Assembly: GCF_019399895.1 (NCBI RefSeq) | Contig: NC_091888.1 | Span: forward strand, 32,501-96,500 | Direction of reading: 5' to 3' | DNA from: Cardiocondyla obscurior | Taxonomy: Eukaryota; Arthropoda; Insecta; Hymenoptera; Formicidae | Length of the DNA stretch: 64,000 nucleotides | In this document: positions 61,659 through 64,000 of the stretch, piece after piece | Layout of the letters: each line of letters begins with the position of its first letter | How positions within the stretch are numbered: position 1 is the stretch's first letter | Position numbers and translations under genes: made by a program | The notes under the pieces: generated by a model | The model's database searches: none | The model's input: only the letters and a program-made list of their open reading frames with translations | What the model was told of the DNA's origin: nothing

Positions 61659-64000
61659 ATGGTCGATTATTACAAAGTGCTCGAAGTACAACGTACTGCT
61701 AGCGGCGCTGATATAAAAAAAGCGTAAGTTTGAAATTTAGCTCTTCGTTTATCTTATATTTTCTTTTGCCTGGCCTGCAAATAATCTTCAAACTAAGTCG
61801 CGCAATATTTTGAAATAATTGCGTTTAGTCATATTTCTGACGAACTTTGCTAATGCTAATATTCGATATATTTTCGTTTCACAGATATAGAAAGTTGGCA
61901 TTGAAATGGCATCCAGATAAGAATCCAGATAATTTGGAAGAAGCAAATAGAAAATTCAAGGAAATTTCAGAAGCGTACGAGGTCTTAAGCGATGGTATGT
62001 ACATGTCGTTAGCATGTGACCCGAAACAATAGTAATAGTGATTCTAACCGAATGAAATGCGGTAAGAAAAGATGTTTCAGCGACGAAGACAATTTTACAT
62101 TCTATAGATCTATGCCGCTATTCGATGATATAGATTTTTAATAAAGATAAAACTCTGTACGTGAAACAATAGCCACAAATTTAAATTTCATCAGATATTA
62201 ACTTGCATGTTATAAGTGGTATAATTTATATCTGAAACCGTGCGCTTATTTTTCGATCAATTTTACAATGTAGTCTCAGTTTTAAAACTGAAGATAGAAT
62301 TTCTAAATGCAAACAGTCTATTATTAATATCAATTTAATTATACGAAATTGCGCTAATTAATTTAAATTTATTTAATCAATTACATGCTTTTGAATGACG
62401 GCGTGGCTTCGTATAAAAGATAGTTGAAAAACATACCTAATTATACATAAGAAACATAAAAATATTTCTTAAGTTACGTCGCAAAATTAGGAAAATCGCA
62501 AAAACCTCAGTTTTGTAGAATAACCGTGATTAAATTCCACTGAGTAGCCGTTATCTTTTTTTAATGTAAAAATGATAAGATGAAAAGTTACTTTTTAGCA
62601 TACACAGATTGCGGATAGTCGTTTAAATAAAAAAAAAAAAAATAATTTGAATGCACTCGTGTGCAAATGAACGAGAGATGTATGCGTATTTCGTGCGTGT
62701 GTAACGAAAAAGAGATTGGGGCGATATAGACAATCTTTCCAGATGTGAAGAGACGTACTTACGATCAGCGCTTGTATCAGAGGGCAGCGTCAAGGCCCGG
62801 CCGTGGATTCACCTTCCGGAGTTTCTTTGATTCTCCGTTTCAACGATATTTCGGTACCATTAAAAAAAAAAAAAAAATTGATACGATTTGCCGAGTGCTC
62901 GGAGCATTATTTCTTAGTTTTTTTTTTTACTTACCTTAATTAACGTAATACAATTATATATGTTCTTTCGCGTCTCTTCTTCTTATCTTCCGAAAGTGTT
63001 GAACAAAAAACAGGCGCGAAACACGTTTGGCATAACGGCTAGAATATTTAGCAACTTTAAGTTGCAAATTAAATTACAACGCGACCTAACTATTTATTTA
63101 AAAATCGTGCTTATTTGATCCATAATCCAACTTTAATCGAAACAATTTCGCTGAATACGATTGTCAAGATGTAACGCATATCCGATCGCTTATACCTAAC
63201 TTTTTTTTTCTGGTTTTAAATATTATTATATCTAATATTTGACGATATTATGTTACGATTAATCCTGCCTGCATTCTATTGTCAGCGTGTGCTAACTAAC
63301 TAGCGAATTATAACTTGACTCGAAGAAGTCGCACTCCTGTTAAAAAATTCAATTTTTACATTAGCCAAGCAAGCTAAACCTAAGCGACATATTTACTATG
63401 AGGAAGCGATATACGATAAATTCTATTTGAAGTCGTCGCGTTGTATTTCAAGCTTACACACCGAATTACAAATCTCGATAAGTAAGCTTTAAATATAACT
63501 CGAAAAAGATTCGAGTGGAATTTAAGACTAACCTTTGGCAAGCCTTGTAAAAGCCTCGCTTGTTAGACTTTGGTTGAGAGAAACAATTAAAATGACGAAT
63601 CATAATTATTAAGGCGAACAATTAATGTTTTGTTTTGACATTTTTAGAAAAAAAGAGGCGCGTTTATGATCAGTATGGCAAGGAAGGTCTTCAAATGCCT
63701 GGAAGCAAACGACGCCACGGAGATGACTTTGATTCGCACTTCGGTGGCACGTTCGTTTTTAGAGATCCCGAGGAAGTATTTAGAGAATTTTTCGATGGGA
63801 TGCCTTTCGAAGATTTATTTGCTGGTGAGACAGTAATATTACGATTAATAATACAATAAAATTAAAATCTTTCGTTGAACGGTGTTTAAACAGTATTAAA
63901 TCTTACAGGTTTTCACGGTGGAGGCCCTCGGAGAAATGTCGGGGGGAGACATGGTCACTCGGCTAATAATAGTTTGAGTACTTCTTTCTTTGGACCCTTT
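61659..64000 (+). CDS. DNAJB6/mrj-type Hsp40 co-chaperone (5' part)
   Basis: Coding exons 61659-61723, 61885-61994, then 63648-63824 and 63909 onward; the gene continues past the window. The N-terminal J domain (MVDYYKVLEV; YRKLALKWHPDKNPDNLEEA) has HPD at 31-33, which stimulates Hsp70 ATPase. The Gly/Phe-rich linker follows: KRRVYDQYGKEGLQ and GTFVFRDPEEVFREFFDG, as in DNAJB6. A second candidate third exon, 62743-62853, has the same phases (1 in, 1 out). It encodes DVKRRTYDQ...GRGFTFRSFFDSPFQRYF, a diverged version of the same region, and could be used instead of, or together with, 63648-63824. Class B members of this type suppress protein aggregation. Confidence 0.9.

Overview
The window is insect nuclear DNA, most likely from a hymenopteran (ant, bee or wasp). 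It is AT-rich, the genes have short GT-AG introns, and there is a glutamine/glycine-rich hexamerin of the HEX110 kind known from that order. That lineage call is inference. All protein names rest on recognising conserved residues by eye; no database was searched.

Layout. 1-12,500 is a repeat district: a 16-copy ~107-116 bp poly(A)-bearing satellite, a nine-copy 147 bp satellite that ends in a 100 bp-arm foldback, then two related blocks (A about 3,287-7,944; B about 7,945-12,130). Each block has an array of ~179 bp CCAAT-containing repeats, a leader exon-like segment, and a tandem array of ~348-350 bp units. Each of these units looks like one exon of 165-167 nt plus one intron with good splice signals. 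I found no reading frame that survives splicing, so the simplest reading is a spliced non-coding transcript, or its remains, grown by unequal exchange. This is the most unusual part of the window.

12,600-31,400 is gene-dense: NME7 (+), ALG8 (-), an inactive myotubularin of the MTMR10/12 type (+), cactin (+) with an 8-bp-TSD hAT MITE just upstream, and a multi-finger ZC2HC1-type zinc-finger protein (+). NME7 and ALG8 converge; ALG8 and the myotubularin gene diverge.

32,500-34,400 holds a second, unrelated locus of the same style: inverted CCAAT pairs, then 175 bp and 127 bp tandem duplications, then about three copies of a ~360 bp exon/intron unit. 34,400-37,100 has no gene I can support.

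37,100-64,000: casein kinase II alpha (-) divergent from a small unrecognised multi-pass membrane protein (+, TATA box), troponin C (+) with a single canonical calcium loop, the QG-rich hexamerin (-, TATA box), ARPC4 (-), and the 5' part of a DNAJB6/mrj-type co-chaperone (+), which runs off the right edge and carries two phase-compatible candidate third exons.

The named genes are mostly independent housekeeping or tissue genes (axoneme, N-glycosylation, phosphoinositide control, splicing/NF-kB, kinase signalling, muscle, storage protein, actin nucleation, chaperone). They do not form a pathway.
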